The translations under genes and the position numbers were made by a program. Below, in pieces: positions 16,467-25,865 of a stretch of DNA of 64,000 nucleotides (the first letter of the stretch is position 1; every line of letters begins with the position of its first letter). Below the pieces are notes generated by a model. It had not been told where the DNA came from, searched no databases, and was given only the letters and a program-made list of their open reading frames with translations. The stretch is from Chitinophaga sp. CB10 (GTDB lineage: Bacteria; Bacteroidota; Bacteroidia; Chitinophagales; Chitinophagaceae), in NCBI GenBank assembly GCA_001870995.2, contig MLAV02000001.1, positions 620,001 through 684,000 of the forward strand, given 5' to 3'.

Positions 16467-17882
16467 TTAACTCAAAATCGTTTTAGGCTCCAGGTATTCT
16501 TCCAGGCCATACACCCCAAATTCGCGTCCCACGCCGGATTGTTTGAATCCGCCAAAAGGGGCCATCGGGTCGTGCTTGAAGCCGTTGATCGCCACGCGGC
16601 CTGCTTCCAGCCGGGCTGCTACCTTCTTCGCCTGCGCCAGGTCCTGCCCCTGCACATAGGCCGCGAGTCCGTACGTGGTATCGTTGGCAATGGCAATCGC
16701 TTCGTCGATGGTATGGTACGGAATCACTGACAGCACCGGCCCGAAGATTTCTTCCCTGGCGATGCGCATGTTGTTGTTTACGTCCACGAACACCGTCGGC
16801 TGTACGAAGTTGCCCGCTTCGAGCCCGGCAGGCTGCCCCAGGCCGCCGGCAAGGAGGGTAGCGCCTTCCGCCAGGCCCGTCCGGATATAACCCTGTACGC
16901 GCTCAAATTGTTTTTTGCTCACCATGGGGCCTACCTGCGTGTCGGGGTCCGCGGGGTTACCCACTTTTACATTGGCCACCGTTTTACGCAGCAGGGCTTT
17001 CACCTCTTCCATCCTGGACGCCGGCGCCAGCAGGCGGCTAGCGGCTATGCAGGCCTGCCCGTTGTTCATAAAGGCGGCAGCAACGGAAAGGGGAATGGCC
17101 TCTTCCAGGTTGGCATCTTCCAGGAGGATGTTGGGAGATTTACCGCCCAGCTCCAGGGTGACCCGTTTAACGGTATCGGCGCCTTCCTTAGCAATGGATT
17201 TGCCTACCACGGTACTGCCGGTAAAGGAAATCTTGGAGATATCGGGGCTTTTGGTGAGCGTGGCGCCTACTACGGGGCCCAGGCCATTCACGATATTGAA
17301 AACGCCTGCCGGCAGGCCCGCTGCATGCAGGGCTTCCATCATTACCTGCGTTTGGATGGCGCTCATTTCGCTGGGCTTGATCACCGCGGTACAGCCGGCG
17401 GCAATAGCGGTAGACAGCTTGTTGGCGATAAAACTGTTGCTGGCATTCCAGGGGGTAATGATACCCACCACGCCCACCGGGTCAAGCAGTACGGTGGCGC
17501 TGCCCACCTGTTTTTCAAAAGCGAAGTCCTTCAGCACGGCAATGTTGGCGGCAATGCCGGAAAGGGAATTCTCAAAACTGGCTTTGGCAAACTGCAGGAT
17601 GCCGCCATATTCCTGCACCATGGCATTGATCATGTCGTCCTTCCTGTTTTCAATAGCGGCATACATTCTTTCGAGGTAGCCGATGCGCTCTTCCCGCGTG
17701 GTTTGGGAAAAGGTTTTGAACGCCGCCTTCGCCGCGGCAATGGCCTTCAGGGTATCCGCTTCGTTGCCAAGGGCAACTTTCCCCAGCACTTCCTGGTTAA
17801 CAGGGCTGATCAGGTCAAAAGTCTCTGTTCCTTCCGGTGTTACAAATGCGCCGTTGATGTAAATTTTATCGATGATTTTCAT
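16467..17882 (-). CDS. Aldehyde dehydrogenase family protein
   Basis: A 471-residue NAD(P)-dependent aldehyde dehydrogenase with all key residues: Asn146 in TPWN, Glu244 in LELGGKSPN, catalytic Cys278 in NNGQACIAASR, and the C-terminal PFGGFKQSGVGREFG. The family oxidises aldehydes to acids; the substrate is unknown. I start it at the ATG at 17882 (MKIIDKIYINGAFV) because the longer frame adds 15 residues with no family similarity. A cupin gene ends 69 bp upstream and an AraC regulator lies upstream of that, suggesting an inducible aldehyde-detoxification or catabolic unit. Confidence 0.94.
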   Translation of the reverse strand: MKIIDKIYINGAFVTPEGTETFDLISPVNQEVLGKVALGNEADTLKAIAAAKAAFKTFSQTTREERIGYLERMYAAIENRKDDMINAMVQEYGGILQFAKASFENSLSGIAANIAVLKDFAFEKQVGSATVLLDPVGVVGIITPWNASNSFIANKLSTAIAAGCTAVIKPSEMSAIQTQVMMEALHAAGLPAGVFNIVNGLGPVVGATLTKSPDISKISFTGSTVVGKSIAKEGADTVKRVTLELGGKSPNILLEDANLEEAIPLSVAAAFMNNGQACIAASRLLAPASRMEEVKALLRKTVANVKVGNPADPDTQVGPMVSKKQFERVQGYIRTGLAEGATLLAGGLGQPAGLEAGNFVQPTVFVDVNNNMRIAREEIFGPVLSVIPYHTIDEAIAIANDTTYGLAAYVQGQDLAQAKKVAARLEAGRVAINGFKHDPMAPFGGFKQSGVGREFGVYGLEEYLEPKTILS

Positions 17883-17950
17883 GACTGTTTGTTGTTTGAT
17901 AACGATACAAAGGTCACTACTAATCACCCCACGCTGGTTTGTTCAGCAGG

Positions 17951-18328
17951 TCAATCTGCTTTGTTCAACGGTTCATCCAACAATTCCACTTCTTCCGGAA
18001 TTACGAAAAACAGGGTGCAGCCCATTTGACTGGATACGCTGTGTTTGAAGCCCGGCGGGGTGTACAGGTAATCGCCTGCCTGCAGGGTAGCCCCTTCCAG
18101 GATGGCTTCCCCGGCCAGCACAAAAATCTCTTCCCCGGCAGGGTGGTTGTGGTAGGGATACCTGGCCCCCGGCTCAAATTTCAGGAGGATGGTTTTGGAC
18201 CGGCCGCTTTCCGCATCGTAGCGGAGGGATTTTACGAATATCCCTTTATAATGGATGCCTTTCTCTACCAGGGGTTGCCATTCGGCAGCGTTGCTGCGGG
18301 TAATGTAATGTTGAATGTTAGTGTCCAT
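17951..18328 (-). CDS. Cupin-domain protein, ChrR-like
   Basis: A 125-residue single-cupin protein with metal-binding motif 1 (EPGARYPYHNHPAGEEIFVLAGE) and motif 2 (YTPPGFKHSV) of the ChrR-like cupins. Such proteins bind a metal and act as small enzymes or sensors. The start chosen is ATG at 18328 (MDTNIQHYITR); an upstream ATG at 18394 would add 22 residues lacking family similarity. It sits between an AraC regulator and an aldehyde dehydrogenase, all in the same direction. Confidence 0.85.
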   Translation of the reverse strand: MDTNIQHYITRSNAAEWQPLVEKGIHYKGIFVKSLRYDAESGRSKTILLKFEPGARYPYHNHPAGEEIFVLAGEAILEGATLQAGDYLYTPPGFKHSVSSQMGCTLFFVIPEEVELLDEPLNKAD

Positions 18329-18451
18329 CTTAAACTGTATTATGGGTTTGGGTGGAATAAAATCGTCCGCGACTGAACGATTTGTCAGGTACAAAGTTGG
18401 GCAATAACAGGAGGCGGGGAAATAGAGAATCCTTAGAAAAAGATGTAAAAT

Positions 18452-19240
18452 TTAGCGTCCATACTGTTCCTTGAACGCTTTCGGGCTCATACCGGTTTGC
18501 TTCTTGAAAAAGTTGGAGAAATAATAAGGGTCGTTAAACCCAAGGGTGTACGCGGCCTCTTTGATGCTGATGTCGCTGTAAATGAGCAGGCGTTTAGCCT
18601 CTGACGTGATCAGCCCGTACACTACATGCTGCGCCGTTTTGCCAGCATGGAGCCGGGCCAGCTCATTGAGCTTGATCTCCGTGGCGCCCAGCATCTCGGC
18701 GAATTTGGAAACGGGGTAGTTGTGGGCGAAGTTATGCCGCACGGCCTCCAGGAATTTCAGGAAGAGGGCATCCGGCTTCCAGATTTCGTCGCCCCGCTGC
18801 ACCTTGGCCCGGTTGATGGCCACGAGGAGGAGGGTAATGCGGCTATGTACGGAAATCAGGTATTGGTAGGGGCGGTCAGCGAGTTCTTCGTATATGAGTG
18901 CCAGTTGCCCTTCCACCAAAGGCGCGTCTACGGCTATGACCTCATTCTGGTCAAAATGGCAAAACAGCCCGTTGTGAAATATCAGTTCAATATCCTTATC
19001 GTCCTTACAAAAGAAGTCCAGCGAAAACTCGAGTACATAACCGGTGGTATTTTCACCGGTGGTATAGTGATGGATCTGCCCGGAGGTAATGGTGACCACT
19101 TCGCCGGGATGCAGGGTAAGGGCTTTCCCGTCTACCTGTAAATCTACCCGCCCGCTGCTGCAATAGAGCAGTATATAGCGCATCAGCCGGCGGGGGAGGT
19201 GGCTGTCGGCAATGTCGGATATGTGGCTGAGCTGGACCAT
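18452..19240 (-). CDS. AraC-family transcriptional regulator
   Basis: A 262-residue regulator when started at ATG 19240 (MVQLSHISDI); an ATG at 19303 would give 283. The N-terminal cupin-like sensor (LHPGEVVTITSGQIHHYTTG) is followed by the HTH pair (VSKFAEMLGATEIKLNELAR; IKEAAYTLGFNDPYYFSNFFKK) and the usual end TGMSPKAFK. It is the first gene of the AraC-cupin-ALDH run and is divergent from the large M60 peptidase gene. Confidence 0.9.
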   Translation of the reverse strand: MVQLSHISDIADSHLPRRLMRYILLYCSSGRVDLQVDGKALTLHPGEVVTITSGQIHHYTTGENTTGYVLEFSLDFFCKDDKDIELIFHNGLFCHFDQNEVIAVDAPLVEGQLALIYEELADRPYQYLISVHSRITLLLVAINRAKVQRGDEIWKPDALFLKFLEAVRHNFAHNYPVSKFAEMLGATEIKLNELARLHAGKTAQHVVYGLITSEAKRLLIYSDISIKEAAYTLGFNDPYYFSNFFKKQTGMSPKAFKEQYGR

Positions 19241-19417
19241 GGTACTAAGATAAAGGAATCCGCCAACAGGTAAAAGCGGGGGCGATTTCACCCCATGAAA
19301 CAATCTTCCTGCCTAAATGATGATTTTGACCTGCCTGCCTTAGCCCCGCCCACACTACTTTTAAGTAACAGTGAACCAAAATCAACGCTGTCGAGCATCC
19401 GTAAAACAACTATTGTT

Positions 19418-22400
19418 ATGAAAAAAACCTTTACCCTCCTTGTTGCCCTGCTATTCATCCTGGCAGGCAGGGCAACGGCTGCCGGTACTATTGTACCACT
19501 GGGCAGCGACAGCACCTTCCGAATGGTAGCCCGCAATGTCTGGGAAATTACCCAGGTCCCCAGCATTGCCGTGGAAACCAAACGAATCAAAACCTCCCTG
19601 CAGGTGGCCGACTTCCAGCCCGTTGGCTTAAGGGCTGCCGCCACCGGCCCCCTGGTGATCAATGTGGAACAGCTCAGCGGTACCGGGCTGCCCAAACTCA
19701 TCATGGGTACCTACGACCGCCAGACGGTGACCACCATCTCCCTCACGGCGGGCGTCAACACCATTACCACGGCCAACGGCCGGGACCTGTACCTGCAGTA
19801 TTCTTCCGACACGCCGTCGGATGCCAACAAGGTGAGGGTCACTTTCCAAAGCGGCTACGAACAGATGCCGTTCTACATCCTGGGGTACACCACGCATAAC
19901 GACTGGCTGAACATGCTGGCGGCCGATACCGTGTCCCCCAACGTGACGCTGTCGGCCAATCGTGTATTCATTGTAGTGAGTCGGGTAAAAGCCTTGGAAT
20001 ACAAAAACGAAAACCAGGATACCCTGCTGAAGCTCATGGATAAAGTGATGCAGGCGGAGGGCGACATCTCCGGCCTGGACAACAGCACGCCTACCCATGC
20101 GCCCTTCCTGAAAAATAAACTCATGCTGCTGGAAAAAGCCAGCGGCAACCCGGACGCTACTTCTCTGGGCCGCGTACGCATCCCCACCGGCAGCATCAAC
20201 TGGCTGCTCACGCCTTCGTATATCCTTAACAGTGGGGGATGGGGCGTGTTCCATGAAATAGGGCACCACCACCAGCATTCCAGCTGGACCTGGTCCACCT
20301 GTATCGAAGTATGCGTAAATATTTACAGCCTGGCCGCCAAACGCGCCATCCATCCGGATCAGCCGGGAATAGGGGCGAGCGACTGGGATAACATCTTCGC
20401 GTACCTCGCCCAGCCGCAGGCCGCCAAGAACTTTAATGCCAGCAGCACGGCGCTGTTCGTGCGGCTGGGCATGTTCCACCAGTTATGGCTTGCTTATGGC
20501 GACAGCTTTTACCACACCCTCCATAAGCGTAACCGCGACGAGGCGCCAGCCCCCAGCGGGGACGAAGCAGAGATGCGCCTGTTCATGACCTATGCCTGCC
20601 AGATCAGCGGTTACAACCTCGGGAACTTCTTCCGCAACTGGGGCCTGAACGTGAGCCAGTCCGTGTACGACGAGCTGGACGCGCTGGGCCTGCCGCAGCC
20701 GCCGGTTGACCCGGCCACCCTCCGGGACGACCTCGTAGCCTCCATCACCACGCCCGCCGCTAACGACGTGTACGGAGCCGGCGATACGGTATTCATCAGC
20801 GCTAAAGCTAACGGTCCGGAAAAAGTGAACAAGGTGGAGTTTTACGAGGGAAATAATAAGTTGGGAGAAGATACTGCCGCGCCGTACACCTTCGCGTGGA
20901 CGAACGTGAGTCCCGGCAGCTATACGCTCACCGTCAAAGCCGTTACTAATTCCGCAACGGTGACCTCCGGACCCGTGAATATCAGCATGAAGGCGATCAG
21001 CATTACCAGTCCTGCGGACGGCGCCGCTTTTGCGCGGGGCGCTACCGTTCCCGTTACGGTAAAAGTAGCCGGCACTACGGGCATCCAGAAAATCGAATAT
21101 TATGCGGACAGCGTGAAGGCCGGAGAGGTGGCCGCCGCGCCTTATACCTTCAACTGGCAGCCTGCCCCCGGTACCCATAACCTTTACGCAAAGCTGGTAT
21201 ATGCCAATGGCGATACGGCCGTATCCGCGGCAGTGGCCACCGTTACCGGCGGCGCCTTCCCCCTGGCGGACGCCTACGTGCGGGACGGCAGCTATGCCAA
21301 CAATAACTACGGTAACGCCACTACGCTGGTAGTGAAAAAAGATGGCAACGCCAGCTTCAGCAGGATCAGCTTCATAAAATTTGACCTCAGCCAGCTCGCC
21401 AACGTCAGCACCGGTAAACTGCGCCTGAACATTATCGGCGCAGGTACGGCCGTTGGCGGCACGCAGTGGCAGGTATGGAAAGTAGGTAACGACGGCTGGA
21501 CGGAATCCGGCATCACCTGGAACAACCGCCCGGCAGCGGATTCCCTGCTGGCGTCCATCACCGGTAAGAAAACCGGTTACGCGGAGTGGGACCTCAGCGA
21601 TGCCCTGCTGAAGGAGCTTGACGGCGATAAAGTGCTGACCCTCGCCATACAGTCCTCCGTTTCCGGCCAAACCAACGATGCGACCTTCTCCGCCCGCGAA
21701 GTAGCGGACGCCAACCTGCGCCCCGTGCTGCTGGTATATCCTGATACTACCGCCCCGGCCATCGCTGCGCCGGACAGTATCTACGTCCTGAACGACATCG
21801 GCGCTACTACCGCCACCTTACAGCTGGCCACCCCGGCCGCTACGGACAGGAGCGGCATTGCTTCCGTTACGAACAATGCGCCGGCAGCCTTCCCGCTGGG
21901 CAAAACCATCGTGGTATGGACGGCTACCGACAATGCCGGTAACACCGCCACCGCGCAGCAACTGGTGGAAGTAGGCCTCCGCAAAAGCAAGATCGGTAAC
22001 GTAACGGTATATGCCGGCACGACCAATAATTCCTCCATCGGCCGCATCGCGGACTTGCAGGCGGAATTGTTCCTGAACGGTACCCTCGTAGGCGCCGGCA
22101 CGCTGGCGCAGCAGCGCCTGCAAGGCAACACCGCCGGCAGCGCGCAGCAGTTTATCATCCCTATCCAGAGCGACAGTATCCTGTACACGCCGCAGGATCA
22201 GCTGCAACTGAAGCTCTCTGCACGTAAAGCCGGCGGCAATGGTACGTATGGTATCAGGGTTTGGTACAATGCGGACGGTACTAACGGTAACGGCTATAGT
22301 ACGCTGGAAAAATATACCCCGGCAGCTTCCGGCGCGCCGGTATTTGCACTGGCTACGCCATATATGCTGAAGGATACCGCCGGCAATGCCGTGCAGTCCG

Positions 22401-22744
22401 TTGAAATAACTTTAGGGGAGGAATTTAAGGAGATAGCTACCTGGTCAACGATCGCCGTGCCGTGCAGCTATGGCGAAAGCGAAGCAGCTGCCGGCGACAA
22501 AGGGCCGCAGCTGGAGGTATCCGTGTATCCTAACCCGAGCGCCAATGAGTTTGCCCTCAACCTCACGGAAGGCAACAAGGAGGTATTGATCCAGTTGACG
22601 GATTTCTATGGCCGCCCGGTGAAGCAGTTGAAGTTTGCAGCCGGCCAGCAGATCAGGTTTGGCGCCGATTTACCGAAAGGCGTGTACTTTGCCTGGGTGA
22701 GCCAGGGAGGTAAAACGGCTTTTGTGAAACTGGTGAAGCTGTAA
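19418..22744 (+). CDS. Secreted M60-family metallopeptidase with Ig-like, DNRLRE and T9SS domains
   Basis: An 1108-residue exported protein. A signal peptide (1-22) is followed by an M60-like module. The zinc site is HEIGHHHQ with His279/Glu280/His283, and the downstream Glu297 in CIEVCV fits the gluzincin HExxH(8-24)E rule. Two Ig-like repeats follow (NKVEFYEGNNKLGEDTAAPY; KIEYYADSVKAGEVAAAPY), then a DNRLRE-type module (ADAYVRDGSYANNNYGNATT), an HYR-like domain, a further beta module and a T9SS sorting tail (VYPNPSANEFALNL). M60 enzymes cleave O-glycoproteins such as mucins. I use ATG 19418 since it gives a proper signal peptide; the frame opens earlier at 19295. Confidence 0.9.
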   Translation: MKKTFTLLVALLFILAGRATAAGTIVPLGSDSTFRMVARNVWEITQVPSIAVETKRIKTSLQVADFQPVGLRAAATGPLVINVEQLSGTGLPKLIMGTYDRQTVTTISLTAGVNTITTANGRDLYLQYSSDTPSDANKVRVTFQSGYEQMPFYILGYTTHNDWLNMLAADTVSPNVTLSANRVFIVVSRVKALEYKNENQDTLLKLMDKVMQAEGDISGLDNSTPTHAPFLKNKLMLLEKASGNPDATSLGRVRIPTGSINWLLTPSYILNSGGWGVFHEIGHHHQHSSWTWSTCIEVCVNIYSLAAKRAIHPDQPGIGASDWDNIFAYLAQPQAAKNFNASSTALFVRLGMFHQLWLAYGDSFYHTLHKRNRDEAPAPSGDEAEMRLFMTYACQISGYNLGNFFRNWGLNVSQSVYDELDALGLPQPPVDPATLRDDLVASITTPAANDVYGAGDTVFISAKANGPEKVNKVEFYEGNNKLGEDTAAPYTFAWTNVSPGSYTLTVKAVTNSATVTSGPVNISMKAISITSPADGAAFARGATVPVTVKVAGTTGIQKIEYYADSVKAGEVAAAPYTFNWQPAPGTHNLYAKLVYANGDTAVSAAVATVTGGAFPLADAYVRDGSYANNNYGNATTLVVKKDGNASFSRISFIKFDLSQLANVSTGKLRLNIIGAGTAVGGTQWQVWKVGNDGWTESGITWNNRPAADSLLASITGKKTGYAEWDLSDALLKELDGDKVLTLAIQSSVSGQTNDATFSAREVADANLRPVLLVYPDTTAPAIAAPDSIYVLNDIGATTATLQLATPAATDRSGIASVTNNAPAAFPLGKTIVVWTATDNAGNTATAQQLVEVGLRKSKIGNVTVYAGTTNNSSIGRIADLQAELFLNGTLVGAGTLAQQRLQGNTAGSAQQFIIPIQSDSILYTPQDQLQLKLSARKAGGNGTYGIRVWYNADGTNGNGYSTLEKYTPAASGAPVFALATPYMLKDTAGNAVQSVEITLGEEFKEIATWSTIAVPCSYGESEAAAGDKGPQLEVSVYPNPSANEFALNLTEGNKEVLIQLTDFYGRPVKQLKFAAGQQIRFGADLPKGVYFAWVSQGGKTAFVKLVKL

Positions 22745-22800
22745 TTGTTTGAAATGGCAGCCAATCAAAAATGCTGAAAACTACTCACCAATCATTATAC

Positions 22801-22831
22801 ACCCGGCGCTATTAACGGCGCCGGGTTTTTT
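22801..22831 (+). terminator. Rho-independent terminator
   Basis: ACCCGGCGC (22801-22809) and GCGCCGGGT (22818-22826) pair, followed by a T-run. It ends the M60 peptidase transcript. Confidence 0.88.
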
Positions 22832-22875
22832 ACCGGGTCGCCAGCTACCGGTGATCCATTGGTTTGTTTAACGCC

Positions 22876-23391
22876 TCATCTCCCCACCATCACCGCATAC
22901 ATCTTCCCGGAACGATATACCGATGCCCGCTCGCCCAGTTTGACCATATTCCTGAAACCCGCCTCCGCAAAAAGCTTTCCCAGCGCCTGCTGCGTAATTG
23001 GATAAGGCACCCAGGGATTTGCCTGGGTAGTTTCATACTCCACGATTATAAACACGCCGCTTTCCGGAAGGCGGTTCTTTAAACGCCCGATCAGCGCAGC
23101 TTTATCAGCGATATAATGCAGGGAATTCGCCATCACGATACCTTGCAGTTCGGGCAATTCAAAATCCTCCAGCGAAAAATCCGCCTGCCGGCGTTCCACG
23201 GTTATGCCCGCAGGAATGGGGTAGGGCAGGCTGCCTGCCCGCTGCTTGTCAATAGCAAGCACGGTACTGCCGGCAGGCAGCAAATGCGCCAGGGCGGCCG
23301 AGAATAGGCCTTCGCCGCAGCCAAGGTCCGCATACACGCCGGCTGGCAGCCCCGTGGTATGAATCAATGTAATGGCATCTTTTAACTCCAT
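22876..23391 (-). CDS. Class I SAM-dependent methyltransferase
   Basis: A 171-residue protein with the Rossmann motif I GVYADLGCGEGLFSAALA at about 17-34, an acidic residue at the end of strand 2 (LAIDKQ), and the strand-4 motif GIVMANSLHYI. It is short for the fold but holds all core strands. The substrate is unknown. It is divergent from the MBL-fold gene at 23555. Confidence 0.82.
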   Translation of the reverse strand: MELKDAITLIHTTGLPAGVYADLGCGEGLFSAALAHLLPAGSTVLAIDKQRAGSLPYPIPAGITVERRQADFSLEDFELPELQGIVMANSLHYIADKAALIGRLKNRLPESGVFIIVEYETTQANPWVPYPITQQALGKLFAEAGFRNMVKLGERASVYRSGKMYAVMVGR

Positions 23392-23529
23392 CGTTTTAAG
23401 TTAGTGTATTTTTTATTATGTTTGAGCCAACGGAAAACCTGTATGGATGTACATGTTAACCTGTTGTTTTAACCCGGTGGACTATCAGTCATGTTTTTTC
23501 TGGCCTCCAGGCGAGCGTCCGCGCCAGCC

Positions 23530-23537
23530 TACCTTCG
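23530..23537 (+). promoter_or_regulatory. -7 promoter element of the MBL-fold gene
   Basis: TACCTTCG fits the TAnnTTYG Bacteroidota -7 box and ends 17 nt before the ATG at 23555. Confidence 0.4.
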
Positions 23538-23554
23538 CCGTAAAATGAAATAGT

Positions 23555-24331
23555 ATGGAAACAACAATCATCTGCGCCACATGTGGTACCCAATACCAGG
23601 CGGCCCCTGCTGATAATCTCTGCTTCATCTGTAAGGACGACCGGCAATACCTGCCGGAAGGCGGCCAGCAGTGGACGACGCCGGCGGAACTGGCGGCCAC
23701 GCATCGCGTGCAGATCCGGCAACTGGAACCTGCCTTGTTTGAACTGCAGATCAGCCCGAAATTCGGCATAGGCCAGCGGGCATTGCTGGTACTGCACCCG
23801 GAAGGAAATTTGTTGTGGGATTGCATCCCGCTGCTGGATCAGGCAGCGGTGGATTTTATACGCGAAAAAGGTGGACTCCGCGGCATTGCCATCTCCCACC
23901 CACATTATTATAGTAATATGCGCTACTGGGCACAAATGTTCGATTGCCCGGTGTACCTGCATGAAAAAGATAAGTCCTATATCGTGGACCATCATCCCCG
24001 GGTGCATAACTGGGCCGGCACTACGCTGGACCTGAGCGCCGGTCTTCGTATAGTCAACACCGGTGGTCACTTCCCCGGCAGCTGCGTGCTGCTCACAGGC
24101 GATACCCTACTCTGCGGAGATACCATGTACCTCTCGCCCAGCATGCGACACCTGGCAGTGATGTACAGCTATCCTAACCGCATTCCCTTACCGGTGGCCG
24201 AAGCCAGAGCTGTGATGGAACAGATCATGGCGCTGCCTTTCAGCAACCTGTATGGCTTTTTTGACTACCAGCAGCTGCACGGGAATGCCAAACAAATACT
24301 GCAACAATCGATGGACTGGTACCAGTCCTGA
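23555..24331 (+). CDS. MBL-fold hydrolase with N-terminal zinc-ribbon-like motif
   Basis: A 258-residue protein. Two CxxC pairs at Cys7/Cys10 and Cys23/Cys26 resemble a small zinc ribbon. The remainder has a metallo-beta-lactamase layout: SHPHYYSNM in place of the usual HxHxDH, a later His in NTGGHFPGS, and TGDTLLCGD. The HPHYY form lacks the standard Asp/His pair, so metal binding must differ or be partial. Proteins of this HPHYY type are known in plants and bacteria, but their substrate is not known to me. It shares a 13-bp gap with the next gene and is likely co-transcribed. Confidence 0.8.
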   Translation: METTIICATCGTQYQAAPADNLCFICKDDRQYLPEGGQQWTTPAELAATHRVQIRQLEPALFELQISPKFGIGQRALLVLHPEGNLLWDCIPLLDQAAVDFIREKGGLRGIAISHPHYYSNMRYWAQMFDCPVYLHEKDKSYIVDHHPRVHNWAGTTLDLSAGLRIVNTGGHFPGSCVLLTGDTLLCGDTMYLSPSMRHLAVMYSYPNRIPLPVAEARAVMEQIMALPFSNLYGFFDYQQLHGNAKQILQQSMDWYQS

Positions 24332-24344
24332 ATAAATAAGGCCA

Positions 24345-25646
24345 ATGAATAAATATTCCTTCCGTTTTTTAAGCAATAAAGTAAATCCATACCTGTTCGC
24401 AGGCATACTCTCCCCGTTTGTGACCATCTGGCTGGTTATATTCCTGGACGTGGTGAACGTACCGCTGATGATGTGCGCCATACTGGCGCCAATTGTATTT
24501 GCCGCCATCATGATGTTTAAGAAAGGAAGGGCCCGGGACGAAATCACCCTGGACGATAAAGGATTTACCTCCACCTACTATGGGCGGGTCAATTTTGCGG
24601 ATATTGAAGGAGTAGTCAACCTGCCCTGGTACCAGCGCAACCCGCCTACCATGGTGCTGAAACTTAAATCCGGGAAAAGACTAAGGTGGAACCTCACCTG
24701 GAAGGGAAGTTTTTTCAACAGTACTAAAGATGCCGAGGTATTTGATGCCTTTACGTCCGCCTTGATCGAGCGGTTACATCAATTTTCTCCCCCTAAAAAT
24801 CCATTTACCGGCAACGCCCAACACCAGGATTTAAGTACGCTGGCAGGCCAGTTACAGGAGGAGAAAAAAAGGAATAACAACCCCGTATGGGCGATCCCGT
24901 TAGGCGTAGTAGTAGCGCTGACGGCGCTGGTGCGCACCTGCGGGAAAGACTGGCTGCCGAACCGCGGTCCCGATTTCGGGAAAATTGCCGCCGTGCAGGA
25001 GCAACTCTACGAGGAAAACATGGCCACTGCCATGCGGGTCATGGATTCTATGATGAAGGTCAACGGGCCGGCATTTATGTACACCAATGATACCGGCGCA
25101 ACGCTGCGGCAGGCGCCGGACCTGGATATCGAAGAAACTCCCGGCATCAGGGTCTTTCAGCAAACAGCCGCCAACATGGCGCTGAAGCGGTTCATCGCAC
25201 ACCCGGATTCCTTCCCGCCGCAGCTTTACGTGATCGGGTCAGACAGCGTGTACAGAAAATTGAGGAAGAGTATCCTGAATATGAACGACAGCGCTACGCG
25301 GTTCCTGTTTATCCGCGTGTACGACACATTCCAGCATATTAAACCCTTGCGCTACCCGGGTAGGGAATATGACAGTACCAAAGACAAGGTCTATGACCTG
25401 ACCACCGCCATCCCGGTTTACGATACCACGAAGTTGGGCGAGGCGATCGACCAGGCTTTCCCGGCCATGCATTTTATGCTGGCGCAGGTGCGCCACCGCT
25501 CTTCGTTTAAGGTGTACCTCGCAGGCCGCCAGAGCGACGGTGTGCCGGAAGCCTTGTTTCAACGGGCGGTGCGGGAGCTGAATAAGCAGTTGCATGCAGT
25601 GAAGGCCGATACCAGCAGGTTTGTAACGAAAACGTTTTTTAAGTAA
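24345..25646 (+). CDS. Unknown membrane protein
   Basis: A 433-residue protein I do not recognise. The N-terminus has two hydrophobic segments (about 18-38 and 40-58), then a soluble region that looks like a bacterial PH-type beta domain (DEITLDDKGFTSTYYGRVNFADIEGV), a third membrane segment (PVWAIPLGVVVALTALV, about 190-206) and a 220-residue C-terminal part without known motifs. The end (SFKVYLAGRQSDGVPEALF) is intact. It begins 13 bp after the MBL gene and is followed by a strong terminator. Confidence 0.7.
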   Translation: MNKYSFRFLSNKVNPYLFAGILSPFVTIWLVIFLDVVNVPLMMCAILAPIVFAAIMMFKKGRARDEITLDDKGFTSTYYGRVNFADIEGVVNLPWYQRNPPTMVLKLKSGKRLRWNLTWKGSFFNSTKDAEVFDAFTSALIERLHQFSPPKNPFTGNAQHQDLSTLAGQLQEEKKRNNNPVWAIPLGVVVALTALVRTCGKDWLPNRGPDFGKIAAVQEQLYEENMATAMRVMDSMMKVNGPAFMYTNDTGATLRQAPDLDIEETPGIRVFQQTAANMALKRFIAHPDSFPPQLYVIGSDSVYRKLRKSILNMNDSATRFLFIRVYDTFQHIKPLRYPGREYDSTKDKVYDLTTAIPVYDTTKLGEAIDQAFPAMHFMLAQVRHRSSFKVYLAGRQSDGVPEALFQRAVRELNKQLHAVKADTSRFVTKTFFK

Positions 25647-25760
25647 GGGGGAGTTTCAACGGTGACTTACCCGAAGCGGCAAAAAGGAAGGACATAAATT
25701 TTCCGCGATAGCATCAGCGGACATAATACACCGGTTGTATTTCAAATTATGATACTCACA

Positions 25761-25790
25761 AAAATGCCCCCGCAAGGCCGGGGGCATTTT
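25761..25790 (+). terminator. Rho-independent terminator
   Basis: AAAATGCCCCC (25761-25771) and GGGGGCATTTT (25780-25790) form an 11-bp stem around an 8-nt loop, about 115 bp past the stop at 25646. The symmetric A/T ends mean it could also work for the minus strand (gene ending at 25866). Confidence 0.85.
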
Positions 25791-25865
25791 AATGCTATAC
25801 CATTCATATTGATCTTGCAAAGATCCTGCGCGAAAAGCAGATCGCGTTTATTATCCTCTGCCAAT

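Noticed and set aside
17939..17985. Possible tail echo after the cupin gene (LNKAD-stop then LNK 22 bp later)
   Set aside because: Only about 10 of 12 bases match and no second stop follows; too weak to count with the other echoes.
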